A stretch of 64,000 nt of DNA from Enoplosus armatus (GCF_043641665.1 NC_092183.1:8906501-8970500); one strand, 5' to 3'; shown: positions 27,426 to 41,700, numbered from the stretch's first letter. Program-made: numbers and translations. Notes: generated from the letters alone by a model not told the origin.

Positions 27426-30205
27426 ACTGACTCACATACATACATGCACACATGCTAACACACACAAGCATATATATATACACACACACACACACACTCA
27501 AAAGTTGGAGGTGCACAACTCTAGCCCTGCAGGCTCTCAGATCAAATTGATTTTATTTATGAATGTTGTTATGCTAAGATTGCCCTGCACACTTTGCTTA
27601 AAAAGTGCAAAGAGTCAGAAACCAGAAATAACAGAGAAATTAGTCAGATAAAGTGACCAGAGTTGTCCACCTTCACTTAAAATCAAGTTTCAGTAAAAAC
27701 TCTCCTACATCCTTCCTGTCTGCTTTTCAGTCAGATAACTGTCTGCTCACATCCCTTGAAACATCCACCAAGTGACTCAAGGTATGCTCTGAGTGTGTGG
27801 GATTTCATCTCACTCCTTCGCTTTCCCAGTTCTTCTGTCCCCTTGAAGTGATCCTAGGTCAGGCAGAGGTCGCAGTTCAAACATACCTTATTTTTGTCAT
27901 GGTGATGACCTCCATACAGCTTCCTGCCTGGTTAATACAGTATAGAGTCATGAAAAGTGATAATCTGATCATGGTGTTTTGCACATAGCTCTGTTTTTCT
28001 TGACCACATACCGAAAGTACCGTGCGTCTTTGAATGGCTGGGCCTGCGTGTGAATGTGTACTTCACTTTAAGAAAATTGTGGCTCTGACTTGGGAGTTTT
28101 TTTTATAATCCAGTGCTTGGTCATTGAGATCAGAAAGGTAAAGTGTACCTTGTCGTATATCTGTGCTTCGGTTCTGAGGCTCTTGACAAATACCATCCTG
28201 GTAATCCATATAAATAGAAATATGTCAGTATATTGAAGGACCTGCCTGCGTCCCCCAGCAGTGCTCCAGAGACACCTGTCAGTCGAACAATAATTCCCAC
28301 TTTGTGTGCTACTTTGATTGGCAACCTGGGCTGGGTCAGCATTTCTGTGGCTTACCAAGATTTGACAGCACGATAACGACATGCATGTTTTACACTCAAG
28401 GTAGCTTTTTCTTTGGCAAAGTCCTTCTGTCGACTATTAGCCTTTTTTTCCTGGCCACAGGTGGTAGCTGTAGTTTTTGGGGGAATGTCTTCCCTTGGTG
28501 TCTATGAAAAGTGAGCTGTAAAGGTGTTGCATGTCCCAGTGGCTGTTTGACTGATTGATGATGTTTGGATCTATTTGTGAAGACGCACTGAACACCAGGT
28601 CAGTAGGTCGACAGTTCTCACCAACAAACCTAAAAGAGGTTCAGTCAGATGCCTTCATGGCCTGGTGCACTAAAAGGGGAAAACAACGAGAAATATTTGC
28701 ATTTTCCTTTACGTATGTATGTATGACATTAACAGACTACCTTGTGGCTGTCCCTCAGTTGTTTTTGTAACCCTTCAAACTTGGTTAAAAAGTAACGCTG
28801 CTATGAATCTGAGAGCCCCTTGGTCGTGGCCTCCTGCTGTCATGTTTCTTGTTGAAAAGGACACACACCATACATAGGTGGAACTGAGAGAAGTGACCTG
28901 CCTTTTCTCACAGAAGATGACCTGAACAGTGATAAAGCTATGACTTTTCCAGAGATTAACCTGCATACATAAAATAGTAAAAACATTGAGGTTGTGTATG
29001 TGTACACTTCATAGACTAACAGTCCGTTTGCATTTCTACAGACAAAAAGCTCAGTCCAGTGATTTTCCTCTGTCAGTGTTGGATTACTGGCATCAGAAGT
29101 TTCATAGACAAAATGAACATTAAGATAACAGAGGATTGGACTTGACGCACATTCAGTGATATCATTAAGATACATTAATTTATATACCATAATAACAGTG
29201 TTGTTGAGCGCTAAGTTGTACAGACTACTGTCACAGAAGTGAAGTATGGACGTGGACGTACATGTGTGTCATGCTTTAGCACCTCTCTTAGTGGTGGTGA
29301 GTGTCTGAAGATGTGCATGATGGATGACTGATGACTGGTACTGCTGTTATTAGAAATGTATGGACTGAACATTATAGTGGACGAAATGCTCCTGTGAGTG
29401 TTCATCTTGGCAGTATTGTTTTTGTTTGGAAAATATTTTGTTTTAAATTCAGTGCACATTTCTTGTTTTACGTTGAACTTAGTGCAACAGGCAAAACATG
29501 TTTTTATTTATGGTGTAATTTAAGTTGTTTGCATTTCAATTTTGTTTGGTTTGAATTTGACATGTATTATGTTTGTGTGGTTTTGTAATGACATGATCAT
29601 AGCATCAGCTAGATTTAAAAGTGTTTAATGACTTTGCAACTTGACCCTGCAAGAAGTATGCTCGTGTGTGGATGAGGATGTGTGGATGATTGGTATGAAA
29701 GGAAAAAGAAAATCTCCCTCAAGTGTTATTCTATGTCCTGAAAAGCTGTGAGAAATCTACCAAATGTCCATATAGATTTGTTTTTAAATCTTTGTGATGT
29801 GTTCCCTTGCCATGTTTTACTTTAAGATATGACCCAACTTTTCTTTGCTACAAACACCCACATGACTCCCGTGTATCTATAGTTTTAAACAGTTGTTATA
29901 CAAAGCCATGCCACAGTGGGTAATTTCTGTATGTATTTGGCGAGCTGGTCTGCAGTACAGAATGACATGTTGCTGACACAAAACTGTGTTTTTGACCTGT
30001 GACCATGCTATTTCACTGAATCAGAGAAGAAACTCATTCAAAAGGGACACTTGTATATTTTGTAAAGTTGAAAATTTGATCCCCATTATCAATCACATGT
30101 AAAAAGAAAACGTAATGCACTCTTGTCTGGCCTTTGTTGCATGTGAAATAGTTTGAGTTTTGTATATTTATGGTATTAACATGAAATAAAATTTGAAAGA
30201 AATAT
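27426..30205 (+). other. scamp1: scamp1 3'UTR (about 2.8 kb)
   Basis: No gene is seen between the scamp1 stop codon and a canonical AATAAA at 30185-30190. The stretch is AT-rich without splice-like structure and is best read as one long 3'UTR, ending about 15-20 bases after the signal. A short (TA)n(CA)n run lies at about 27470-27497. Length and endpoint are inferred from the signal only, so earlier or alternative sites are possible. Confidence 0.6.
30185..30190 (+). terminator. scamp1: Polyadenylation signal AATAAA of scamp1
   Basis: Canonical hexamer in the right orientation downstream of scamp1 and before the convergent lhfpl2 3' end. Confidence 0.55.
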
Positions 30206-30337
30206 CTGTGGATTTTCAGAAAACCATTATGTAGTTACATAACTTTTATCTGCTGGAATCAAGTGAAGACTTGTCACTTTTACTTAAAGCCAAAACTCTT
30301 TATATACAGATATTTGCTTAGGATCGGTGACAAAAGC

Positions 30338-30400
30338 CTGTGGTTCCCAGCCTTTTCAGCTTGTGACCCTTTTAATGTCTGGTCATAACCCCTTGTCAGT
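30338..30400. repeat. Fragment of a teleost 'TGGTTCCCAGCC' repeat
   Basis: The start TGGTTCCCAGCCTTTTCAGC, followed by TTGTGACCC, matches the terminal sequence of a common teleost interspersed repeat. A longer copy lies at 46433-46680. It sits between the two converging 3' ends. Family assignment is from memory of the terminal consensus. Confidence 0.4.
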
Positions 30401-30691
30401 TTGTGTACATATAGGATTTGCGAGGAGTTCAACCAAAAAGTTGGTGTTTACTGGTCAAACTCTTACATTTGAACAGTTTTAAAAGGACTGACGAAGTAAA
30501 ACCTGTAACCCAGGTTGTGAAGCTGTTATTAGCTGCTGTCCTGTGTTGTCTACTTTCCATCTCTAGGTGTCAGTGTTTTCCTCAGAAAGTTTGGCTTTAA
30601 CAGGAAAGGAACATGAAAGCAGAAACTTAGAAACATCAGAGAAAAAGAAATGTTTTACAAACTTATCACAGATTTACTAAAGAAGGCCTGG

Positions 30692-30697
30692 TTTATT
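30692..30697 (-). terminator. lhfpl2: Candidate polyadenylation signal of lhfpl2 (minus strand)
   Basis: TTTATT on the plus strand reads AATAAA on the minus strand. Used, it gives lhfpl2 a 3'UTR of about 1.4 kb and leaves roughly 470 bp between the converging scamp1 and lhfpl2 transcripts. A second, closer candidate lies at 31858-31863. Confidence 0.4.
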
Positions 30698-31467
30698 GAG
30701 TACAAAGTACAGACTGTATCTCTCCTCACACATATCAACCTCTCACACGTGCAGCATCATACAATGTGCCACAGATGCTGTTACTCTTTGTTAATGTAAC
30801 AAAAACAGCAGACAGTCAACATATTAATTTAAGCACAGACAGACTAGAAATGCTTTTTTGATACAAATCCATGTCGTGATTTCAGTCTCATCCTCTCAGT
30901 CCACTCACTCTCACAGCAAACACATAATAGTTGAATTATTGCACATTTCATCTACAATGAATAAAAGCAATCACACAATGTTACATTTACAGCAACATAA
31001 TGTAGCTTTGTTGGGAAAAAAATGAAAACAGGTGAACAAAATATGAAGCAATGTGAAATGAATTAAGGACCAAGTGCAAAACACAGTATCAGGTGATCTT
31101 AATCAGCTTTTCAGCACACTGAAATGCAACACTGATGACCCATTGGGAGTTTTTTTGTCTAGCAAAGCCTCAACATGATAAGCTATGGTGCTGCCTTCTT
31201 TATCTGGCAGTGAGCAAACATCCCCTCATGAAAGCTCACCACAATGAAACATGTGGCAAAGTCTCTGTTCCTTCTCTGCACACACTCGGCCAGTTAATAA
31301 GCTGCAGTAGACCCACAAACAACCCATTTAACAGGAGGAACTCCCTTTAAAGTGAACAATCCCTTTAGTGGCAAATCTAAAGTTAGCTAGAGAGTCTTAC
31401 TGTCATGCTGTGCCACAGAATCAGAGCGTATGGACATTTAGAAACCTCGACAGTTAATGTCTATAAC

Positions 31468-31494
31468 ACACACACACACACTCCCACACACACA
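31468..31494. repeat. Short (CA)n microsatellite in lhfpl2 3' region
   Basis: CA run interrupted by CTCC. Confidence 0.8.
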
Positions 31495-31857
31495 GAACAT
31501 ATGCAAGCTGTTGTTGGGCGTTTTAGTGGACACATCTGCTAGTATTCAGTGGTTTGTTGAGGTTTGCAGGTGAACCGTGTGAATGAACATTATAATGACG
31601 TTAAAAAACCTACACACTGTTTTACTGACAGCGTTAAACCTGTCCACAATAACACTAACGGCACATCCACTACCAATTTCTTTAACTAATCTCCTGCTAT
31701 TTCAGTACAGTGGTTTGTTTCAGGCAAAAATTATTACAAAAATAAACAGTATCTTGGTCAAAAACCCTGGATAGTGTACAGGCAACGTTCCTTAGCCTGC
31801 TGCTGTACCAGAGCCTTTCTGGCAGTTTAACCTGAAGCTGTAGAAGGGAATAATACA

Positions 31858-31863
31858 TTTATT
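31858..31863 (-). terminator. lhfpl2: Proximal polyadenylation signal candidate of lhfpl2
   Basis: Plus-strand TTTATT (minus AATAAA), about 230 bp past the lhfpl2 stop codon. It would give a short alternative 3'UTR. The sequence does not show which site is used. Confidence 0.35.
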
Positions 31864-32089
31864 CCTTCGTCTTGGTATCATCAGGTAGGCTTCAGCAAGT
31901 TTCGGAAGAGAACACCATGCCTAGCTATTCAAAAGCTGTAACCAAGGCTTCTATTTTTTCAACAATTAGCTGATGTTATACAGGCTGTCATGAAGAAAGT
32001 CACACAGAGAAATGTCTGTCCTCCCTCCACTGAGATGTACAGTACAGGTGTCCATATATTTCCTGGAGTTTCCAAGGGTTCCTGAAGGC

Positions 32090-33867
32090 TCAGAGCAGAC
32101 AGATCAGACTCTTCCCCTCCTCAATCTCCTCTTGAACCTTATCGCTGGAGGTGGCAATCTCAGCCTGTGCGGACAAAACGGCGCACAGGAAGCTCGCCAG
32201 CGTTCCCCCTATCGCTGCGTAGAACGCCCAGCCGAGTGAACACAGAGCCGGCCTAAAGGGCGAGGCCTCGGGGCCGCAGTAGCTGATCACCTTCTCTGAA
32301 CCCCAACCAGCAGGGTACAGCATGAGGCCCACCATCAGCAACAGGCCTGGAGGGAGAGCAGACAATGAGACGAGGGGTTTAGTCACGTACACGTAAACAT
32401 CGCGGCTGAAAGCACAAACAGATCACAGTGCAGCTGGGAACGAGGTGACTCAACTCTGGTGAAGAACAAGAATCTATTTCTCAGCTGACAAGCATTTGAT
32501 TTGTGGTGAGAGAAAAGACCGCCACTACACTGATGTCACACAATGATAGATTACCTACTCGACAGACCTGTCCAGCCAAACACACCTGTAGAGAGAAACA
32601 TGCAAAAAGTTTGGTTGGAATATCCAACCTCCAACTAGGAAAGGTATAATGGAACGCCACTAGATGCTGCCAACTAGTAAACTCAGATGTTTCAACTCGT
32701 AAACTCAACAGCATCACTGAAATTTCTTAAGACTATGGCATGTATGCTTGCATAGACATGTAACCACTATAAACGAAGTGAGGTGTGACTGTTCAACTTC
32801 TTCAGTTTGTTCATGGTTCTTCACTGCTTTTTCTGAGCTCAGTCACCAGAACATACAGTTTAGATGACGCAAATCTTGGGGGAACTTCCTTCCTTTTCAA
32901 CTGGGAACTTTGAATGTGTGAACCCAGAAGAAGCATGGCCTATTTTTCAAGTGAAATCATTGTACAATATGATCAACACCAAATATTGTTTGCAATCTCA
33001 ACAAAAAAGTGCAAGCAATAAAATCATTTTGTCTGTCATCTTATGTTAGAAAGTTGTTTCAATATATATTTTCGCAAAAGTTACAACACATCAGACTTTG
33101 TCAGGGATAGAACAATAAAGTCCTGGGCTTATTTCTATTGTTGCCCACCAGCCTTTATCAAGACGGAGACAGGCATTCAATGTCTGACATTAAGATATAT
33201 TAGAAAATAAGTACTTTGGGGTGTCCTCTTTGCCTCATGATCGGTTTGAGTCTAGCAGGGGACATTTGTTACGTGTCACTTCTCTCACTTTCTTCCCGTG
33301 TTTCTACTGTACACTACTGATTAAAATAAAAATGCTGAAATAAAAAATATAATAAAATACATTCCAATTTGAGTGAAAGTGATTTCTGAGAGCACAGTTT
33401 ATGTGGAAGATATGGTCACAGAACTTATCCACACACACAGAGGTAGATGTCTCACCTGCGATAGCCTGGAGCAGTCCACAGATGTTGAATATGCTCTTCT
33501 TCAGGATGCTCTGAAAGCACAGGCTGAAGATGGAGATACAGGCCACTCCTCCCAGTAGTAAAGTCCCTGCTGCCAGGAACAACATGGCCGCCTGCCAGAA
33601 GCCACTGGCCACTTCTCCAAATGTCCCGGCGTAGGGCCCACAGCTCACCCCTATTCCCCGGGTCCCGATACGAAGGCAGCGGCCGTAGAGGCCAAGAGAC
33701 GGCCGGTACACCCCGGAGTCCACTCCTGCGCCGCTTGCACTGGAGTCTGACCGAGGGGCTCCCAGCAACCAATCAGGGCTCATGAAGGCAATGAGCTCAG
33801 CAAACGCCACTACAATACTGAGCAGCGTCCAGAGCATGGAGCGGCATGTTACAATAACATGGCACAT
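32090..33867 (-). CDS. lhfpl2: LHFPL tetraspan subfamily member 2 (2 coding exons)
   Basis: The minus-strand coding exons are 33867-33456 and 32346-32090, joined by a GT-AG intron inside Gly138. The product has 222 residues; human LHFPL2 has 228. LHFPL proteins are four-pass membrane proteins of the claudin-like superfamily. The start [13 protein letters not shown] and the end [13 protein letters not shown] match LHFPL2 specifically. Membrane segments lie at about 11-29, 93-117, 127-148 and 176-197. The first extracellular loop carries paired cysteines (64, 76) and CGPYA; the second carries YCG and LCSLGW. The 30-60 loop is Ser/Gly-rich and differs from mammals. A 3' splice site (AG read on the minus strand at 33879-33878) lies just upstream of the start, so the 5'UTR is spliced. 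The precise role is unclear; in mouse it is linked to reproductive tract development. Confidence 0.95.
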
Positions 33868-35499
33868 GGCGTTAAGTCTTTATGAGATGGTAACAACCAA
33901 TTATAAAAAAAACTTAATAAAAATGACTGAAGCCCTTTAAAGCTCCTCCAAGTGACAGAGCAGTGATATTGGGGAGTTGAAATTCCTTTCCTTACAAAGA
34001 GAAAGAGAAAGAGCCAGATGGGCTGCTGATCTTATCCTCTCTGAGCAGATGTTTCCCCTCCTCTCACGATTTTTTCTTCTTTCCTTTCCCCTCTTCTTCT
34101 TTGACGCAAGGTCCGGCTCTGGTCATCCCAAACAGCTACAACGCACCGAAGCAGCTTCCCTCAGCCATGCTGCCGTCTGAAAAGCACTCCTACAGACACA
34201 GAGACACACAGAATCTGTATGAAGTGGGAGAAACTGACGCGTACAAGGAGGAAGCTGGAGAAAATAGGGAACCAGTGTAAGAAGGATAAACAGTGACTGA
34301 TTTCCCAACCACCATGAATCATCAAGCTCCCTTGTGTTCACTGGATGCCCCACAGGATGTATAATTTGTACCACTGTCATCAAATAGACCCATCCTCACC
34401 CACCATCTTCCCACACAGTGCTACTTCAAATTCACTATCAGCCAGCTGTGAGTGTACCAAGAGCAACACTTCCAGATGTCTGTTGGAACAGTCACGATGA
34501 ATCACACACACAGATAGCTGCTAGAGAAAACAGAGTTTATACTGTCGTCATTTTACTCATGATCACTGGGCCTTTGTGCATTTGATTTTATCTGCAAAAT
34601 GACTGGAGCCTTATGTGTTTTACCACTGCGCATCTGTCAACACAGATCAGTGGAGAGCTCTGTTACAGAATGCCGCATTTGACAGTAAGACACAGTGTAA
34701 CGTGCCAGATTCTCACTGCTGTGGCAAGCACACACATATGACATCAACTGGAGCTCCATCATTCAGTTCACCATTTAAAGTCTCTGTTCTTTATTCAACA
34801 GCAATCAAAACTTGATCACAAATAACTTGTAACCTGTAACAGATGATATTTTCAGAGCAACCCTCTCAAGTGTGTTTTAGAGCCAGTGTGTATAGGTCCC
34901 AATAAAAGTGATTGTGATACTGTTGCTATGTTATGATTCAGTTGCTGTGACCACGCTGGCCCCAACGCAGCCGTGGTCTCATGGGAGCACGGAGGTTTCT
35001 CAGAAGCCCTCTGATGTCATGATCCAGCATTATGATGCACACAGGAAAATATGTGGGATCTGGTTTAAATGCAGTGAGGTCGACTCTGCTGTCTTGGTGG
35101 ATCTCGCAGGCGGAGTCCTTGATATTTCCAAGTCTGTGTACCCCCGCCCCCCAGACACACACAAAAAAAGGTTGTGAGAAGATTAAAGGATCTCTAGTGG
35201 TATGTAACCTTGCAGATAGTGTTGCTTTTATTTGCCCAGGTTTTGAGATATCTGTGTCTGAAATTTCAGCTACAATTTAATTTGCCCCCATTGTAGTTGG
35301 GCAGAAATCTCATAGACTTGTATCTCAAAATCTGGCAACATAAGACCAAACATGTTTTGCATGGCTTGACACCACTGGATGTAAGTGAGAAGTAAGTAGT
35401 TGTTTTTTTGTAGTTTGGGTAAAGCTTCTGCACCAGTTAAGAGATGAACTATGAATCAGGCTTTACCTCCGTCTAATAGATTCATAACTTTCACATGAA

Positions 35500-35730
35500 A
35501 AGAGAAAGGGAGGGTGTTTACCGTGTTATCGCTCTAATTCTTGCTGAATGTGTCATTTTGTTGGCGATGTAAAGTTCAGCGCACAAACATTCATTAAGAG
35601 TTATAAGTCACTCTGATTCCCACGAGGGGAATAAATGTAGTATTAGGTTATACAAAACCTCCCCGCCAGCCTCCATTTAGGATGGTAAATCATCCCACCG
35701 CATCGATAGGGAATGAACACTGATGTTGTA
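35500..35730. promoter_or_regulatory. Candidate conserved non-coding element in lhfpl2 intron
   Basis: The block is complex and non-repetitive, with homeobox-like and Hox/Cdx-like words (CTCTAATTC, CATTCATTAAG, GGTAAATCATCC) and a CCGCATCGAT motif. It stands out from the low-complexity surroundings. Conservation is a guess from texture; no alignment was available. Confidence 0.3.
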
Positions 35731-38700
35731 TATTGTCTGATACGCTCTGAGTCAGTTCAAGGCAAAACACTTCAGACATTTCCCAGGCCACAAAATAAGA
35801 GCATTATCTCATGCAACTAAAAAGGCTGACTGATTCATATGAAGTCTGGGTTGCCCAGAGCCCGACAGAACTGGGTCACAATAACAAAGTCACAAGCATG
35901 ACAACATCTGAGGAGCAGGTATGAGATTTGAAACACTTAAGATGCGGGTGTGATTCAGTTCAGCAGCATTCAGTCGTGTCTCCGGCTCACGGTTGTGTTT
36001 TCAATAGTTGTTGCTGTAGTTATGATCAGTATGAAGGACTGTGCTTCTAGTTTGAGCACAGGTTTGCTTTGTCTTGAGTTTGACAGTGATGCCTATCTGT
36101 AACATTCCCAGTCAAGTTCATCTCATTCCATCTACTCTGCTTGAGTTTCAGGGACAGACCTCCACTTGAAATTTGCTTTATTCTAATTCTACAATTTTAC
36201 ATCCTAATAAGCCAAAACACACTGTCTACGTATAATTACCCAGCGTGCAGCTACACTGAGGGAGTGCATTTCAGTTACAACTGGGCTGAGTGAAGTTACA
36301 GCAACAGAATAAAGAGTCTTCAGCAACGTTACTATTCACTGTCAGCCAAAAAGGAAATGGCAGAAATAAACAGGAAGCAAACAGGAAGCATCAGTGTCTG
36401 TCCAACCGCCTCGGAGGCACAGTCATGCATTGTGAGGACGATCTGTCAGCCTATCTTCTTTCAATCTAAACCGTCACCACTCACATAAAAAACGCATAAA
36501 TGGAATGTCTGAAGAAACAGTGATTCTACTTCCAGGGAATTACAGCAAAAAGAAAAAAGGCAGGAGTAAAATATAATCAGGTATTTGAAGTGTGTTTATG
36601 TGTTTCAGGATGGTTTGGGGTGCGCCCTATTCTATTATGGACCTTGAGTTTATTCCAGGCCTCCTCATAAACCATGGCTCTCCTTATTGTTATCACAGTT
36701 TCCATTCTGCAGTAGTTACAATGGTTTCACACAACAGCACTCACTCGGTCTGACTCACCAAGCACTATTTGTAGCAACCATTACAATACAGAAATGTTTT
36801 CAGTCTGTGCATCCTGAATAACTATATGTGTGTAAATTGGAACTTTTAGGTGTGCATACAGCACGTATACATGTGTGCATGTTTGCTTGCATGCACCAAA
36901 ACTGTTTTCAGCCACCCAGGCTACAGTTTTGGTTTCTCTGTGGATTTTGAGTCTTCTGTTTGCAGCTGAATATAATCCATCCAGGCCGGGCATGGTGCTG
37001 TCTGTTGAGACTACAATACCCTCAAATTAGCAGCTCTGCCTCTTTAAACTACAGGGATGGAGCCTAAACATACCTTGTCGAGGCAGTCAGCAGGCACCTC
37101 GTGTGATCTCCCACAGTTCTTACTGGAAATCTCTTCACTCGTACCTCATCATGGCTCTCTGTAGTCACACTAAGGACTGCACTCAAAGAGATATGAAAAC
37201 TCAAAGGGACTTTTTCTAGTGGGGCAAAGAGCAGAGTATTGTGAGGAAGTGTGCAGCAGGGCTTTCTCACCCTTTTTTGACAATGATATTGACATTTAAG
37301 GCCAGACGTTAGAAGATTTATTTGCTATTTGTTTTTGGCTGATAATCTAAACATCTAACATGTATTTAGCATTAGATTATTAATGTTCTGTCCTGCACAC
37401 ACAATGATTTGCCTGTGTGTGGTTGCATGCATGTATACACTGTCTATGTGTGCATGGGTGTATGGTAGCATGCATGCACATATGTCTATGTGCGTATGTG
37501 TGTGCTGCAGTGCAGAAAGGTCACTACATCCTGAAACTGATGAATACTTTCCGCTTGTTTGCTGGTTGTTAAACAGACTTCTGGGAAAGTGCTCGAACAG
37601 CACTTCCTTGGCAAGGTCAAGATTTTCTGTGTGTTTACGTGAGTGCTGAGGGAGGAGTATTTTACACTTCACGGCACATAAGACACTCAGAATTATGACT
37701 TATTCATAACCCGGCAATCCAGGCGCTGTGGGTGAGAGGTCTCTGCCTCCCAGTTGCTTTTGATAGATACGTATCTTCAAACTGTCAGATCTTTGTTACT
37801 TCAGCTCTCCGTGTGCCTGTGGAGTCACCGTCATAGATATGTATCATCACCAACACTGACAGATCATGCAGTCTCATGCCTCTTTCATGAATCCTCCATG
37901 ATGCTGAGTTTGACTGATGATACAGGGAGATATGCTACAAGATGAAAGTGGACCAGCACTAATGTGGTTCTGCGTCTGATCCGGACCTGCTCATTCCCAC
38001 ACTCTGCTCTCCTGTGCTGACACAAACCAAGCCTGCCACACAGGATTATATGCATGCAGTGAGGGCCTGAAGCCAACTCACACACAGTTTTCCAATCCTT
38101 CATTCAGCCAGCCAACATGAACAGTCTCCTTGCTGCTATGAGACAAACTTACTCTCATGGAATTTACAAAAAACACAACCCACGGGCCAACGGCCAGCCA
38201 TGTGGACTACAAGTTTGGCTGTGAAAACCTGTTGGCCAAGCAGCCTGTGTGCTCAATAAAATTTCTACTAATGAAGCGTAACATCAGTTTGAACCGAACC
38301 CTTTCAAAACCCTAGACAAAGCATTGGATAAGAGGCATATGTGGGTCAGTCAGTTGGTCGTTAGTTAGAGGAGGTCGCTGAGTAGTAAATCTAGAGTAAT
38401 TGGTCTGAGATATCAGCAAAGGCTCTGGTAGCATGCCAAGGTGCTGAGGTAATGAGTGCTGGCCACTGTAGTCTGTTGTAGAGGGTGAAAGTGAATGAGG
38501 ACTGAAGGTGGGTGGCTGAAAGATCTAAAGCACAGTTGACCCAGATTGGTTGGAGGTTAGACACAGCCGCTAGAGTTTGCAAGAAACAATTCCATTCATG
38601 GACATGAATTTAAAAATTGTGAGAGAAGATGGAAATGCTTTTGTTTCTCTCCCTGTTTAGAAAAGTGTATTTTAGCTGGTGGATCATCCGCCCAGATCGG

Positions 38701-41700
38701 ATGACCCCCCCGGTTGATTTGGGCTGGGAGGACTCCATTAGCTCATTTTTCTTGACTCACAGATCCTGAACCAGAAACCTCAAACCCAGGCAATCTGTTC
38801 CCTAAGCCGCTGCGCCTGGTCTGGTCTGGTCATGCATCTGGACCAGCCAGGAAGAAGGCCCTCAAACCGAAACCACATAAGAGCCGGTTCACCATCTCCA
38901 GGGCCACACAGCCACTCAAACAAGATGTGGATAGTGGGGGAATCGCAGGCCACTGATGAGGGTCTAATTTCTCTAAGTATCTCCAAGAATCAGGAAAATA
39001 AAAAAAAGAGTTATGAAACTAGTATGAAACAGTCAGGGTTGGGCAGGACCAAACATATCCCTCTTTCATAAAAGAATGCAAGTAGCTGAGCTCTAGGTGA
39101 AGTGAGGGAGAATGAAGCAATGTAGCTTGAATACTGAACATCCCACACACACTGGGGAAATATCACACACTCAACTCTCAATTTCCCAATCAACTTCCTA
39201 TTAATTTTCAAGGACATGCTTCATTCTCAGAGCTTCATCGAGACTCTGGTCTGGTATGACGAGTGAGAGGGTGAGATGTAAGAACAGCAGGCAAGCCGTG
39301 GCATTAGCTGGAATAGAGACACCCATGCCCTGCAGCGATGACTCGTGAATTTTCATCACAGCTCATTTGTATCTACTGAACAACAACGGATCAACACCAG
39401 GCTCTTGTTGCCCCCAGCAGTCTGAACGGCAGGTTTGGGAACTTGTGAAACTCAAACCACGTCTAGCATCACAGGTGCAGAGAGAACAAAGCCTTTCAAA
39501 CAAAAAAGATATGAGAGAACTTACACACAACACTAATGAGTTGTACATTATGGCTCCCTTTGAATGTCACACCTCAACCTGCAGCCTCAGGGAGGCAAAC
39601 AGCCACCTGCTTTCACTGCATGCTTCATGCTACAGACAGAGGAGGAGGTGGTGAGTCACGCAAAACGTACAAAGCACCAAAGAGAAGAAGCACAAAGATG
39701 AGTTCAGTTTCTGTGGTTCACATGAAGCTTTCTCAATCCTCCCAAATATTATGACACAACCCGAGCTGCTCTCTTCAAGAACTCTGTCTTGCTAACCATA
39801 ACCATGTGAGCCACTGCTTTTGTAGCCCTCCATAAACAGCGAATGAAAGAGTTGCAAGAGGAGAAAATGTTTCCCATGGACAGGCATTTACCACAACTTG
39901 TGCCTCATAACTTCAGCCAGTGAGTGATGGTGGGCATCAAAGGCATGTTTAGCGCTCCAGAGTTCGTTTAGATTTATTTTACAGACCCAGATTAAACACT
40001 ATGAAACAATTCAGATGGTAAAAAACCATGAAATGTTATTCCTTGACTGCGTATGAAGAGTGAAGAAATGCCAGCAGTTCTAGCTTTCAAATACAACCAG
40101 GGGTCCTGAGGTTTTGATGACAATAAGAGGCCCCAAAATGTAAACAGCAAGTCAACAGAGAGAATCCCTCCAACAGTGTGCTGAAACAATACAGCCCACT
40201 ATACTGACACACAAACGTGAAAAGAAATACACAGCCATAAACTGTGAAAGGTGCCAGCCTGTGCTCACTCGTCCGGGGTATAATTGCATCAAAACGCATG
40301 ACTTCCCTGGAGAAAGGTATCAGCCAAGCTCGTCTGTGTGCATGTGTTTGTTTGTGTGTGTATGAGCCAAAAGGCCTGAATAAAACCGGCCCTCTTCATC
40401 TGGTGCGACTCAACTCAACAAAGGCTGTACAAAGACGTGCCGACACCAGCCCCCTCACTCACTCATCAGCTGTCAAAGACGTGCCACCGTTGGCCCAGAA
40501 TGCACTCCCTCATTCTCCAAGACAGGCCGCTGTGGCCCCTAACCTATTCAATCTGTGCAACACCCCGGCCCCTCACTCCCCACGCTGACTCCGTAGTGGC
40601 CCCACTGTTTGTGACGCACAAAGCCCCTTAGTGACCCTCACATTTCACTTACACAAAGACAGGAATGACATGGCCTCGCTCTACTCCCTCCTCACTTCTT
40701 CAGCTGCCTCGTTTGTTTCTAAAAAGATGATGGATGCACACACAAACTTTTCCTTAAGAAATCTACACTGTCCCTGTTACACTCATGTTTGAAGGATCAT
40801 GGGCGTTTACTGCATGTTAACTGATAGCTAATAGCAGCTGATATGATATAGGTAATCCATCCCAACAAACGTTTTGTCAACGTTACGTTACTATAGAGTG
40901 GTGATACAGTTGAGAGCAGGTACAAAATCTTGTTGTTGGTGCATCCACCGATGCAAAATGAGAGTCACAGTCAAAATGGGAACTTTCTTGCGTTAAAAGG
41001 GCACTTCACTGATTTTACATCAAAAGATCAGTTTACATGTGATGGAAAATACTACTTAGCCTGTGAAAACAGTTGTATAAAGAATTTTAGGATCCAGCTG
41101 TGCAACTGCCGCTAAAGTTTTACATGCTGGAGCATCCATGAAGGATATTTTACAATTTGCAAGTTGATTTTCACCCTCTGGTGGATTCAATGGAAAACGG
41201 TGGCCTCCTTGAAGGTAGAGCATCCATCACAAAAACCTTCTACTTCCATCTCATAAATCACTGAACTTCTTTCTAGACTCAGCGCTTTCTGCTGATGTTC
41301 AAACACATATGCACAGGATGACATCAATCACAGAAGAGGCAGAGTTACCAATTCCTCTACTGTCTGGTTTAAACCTCAATAGATCAATTTGACATAAAGC
41401 CATTAGAAAGCACAACTTATGTAAAGGTTCTCCCTCTGCTATCACTATCACATTTGGTCCAATGACATGTAACAAGTTTGCACTTGTCATCTACGGGTTG
41501 TCAAAACTCATTCTAGGAAAAGTAGGCAGGTTAGGGCAATCACACGAAAGTCTATTGCAGCATAACTGCATCATAAAATAACTCCTGGAATCTGGTGAAC
41601 TTTAAAAGATTTGAAACACTCAAAGGTTTTAAGGATTATTCATGAAAAGCACTTTTTCCTCTCATCATTTCGCTATAGTTTGCCCTTGAACTCGGCTAGA

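Noticed and set aside
34153..34195. Small 5' non-coding exon of lhfpl2 (minus strand, acceptor TGTAG, donor GTGCGT)
   Set aside because: The splice signals are plausible, but a short non-coding exon cannot be supported without transcript data.
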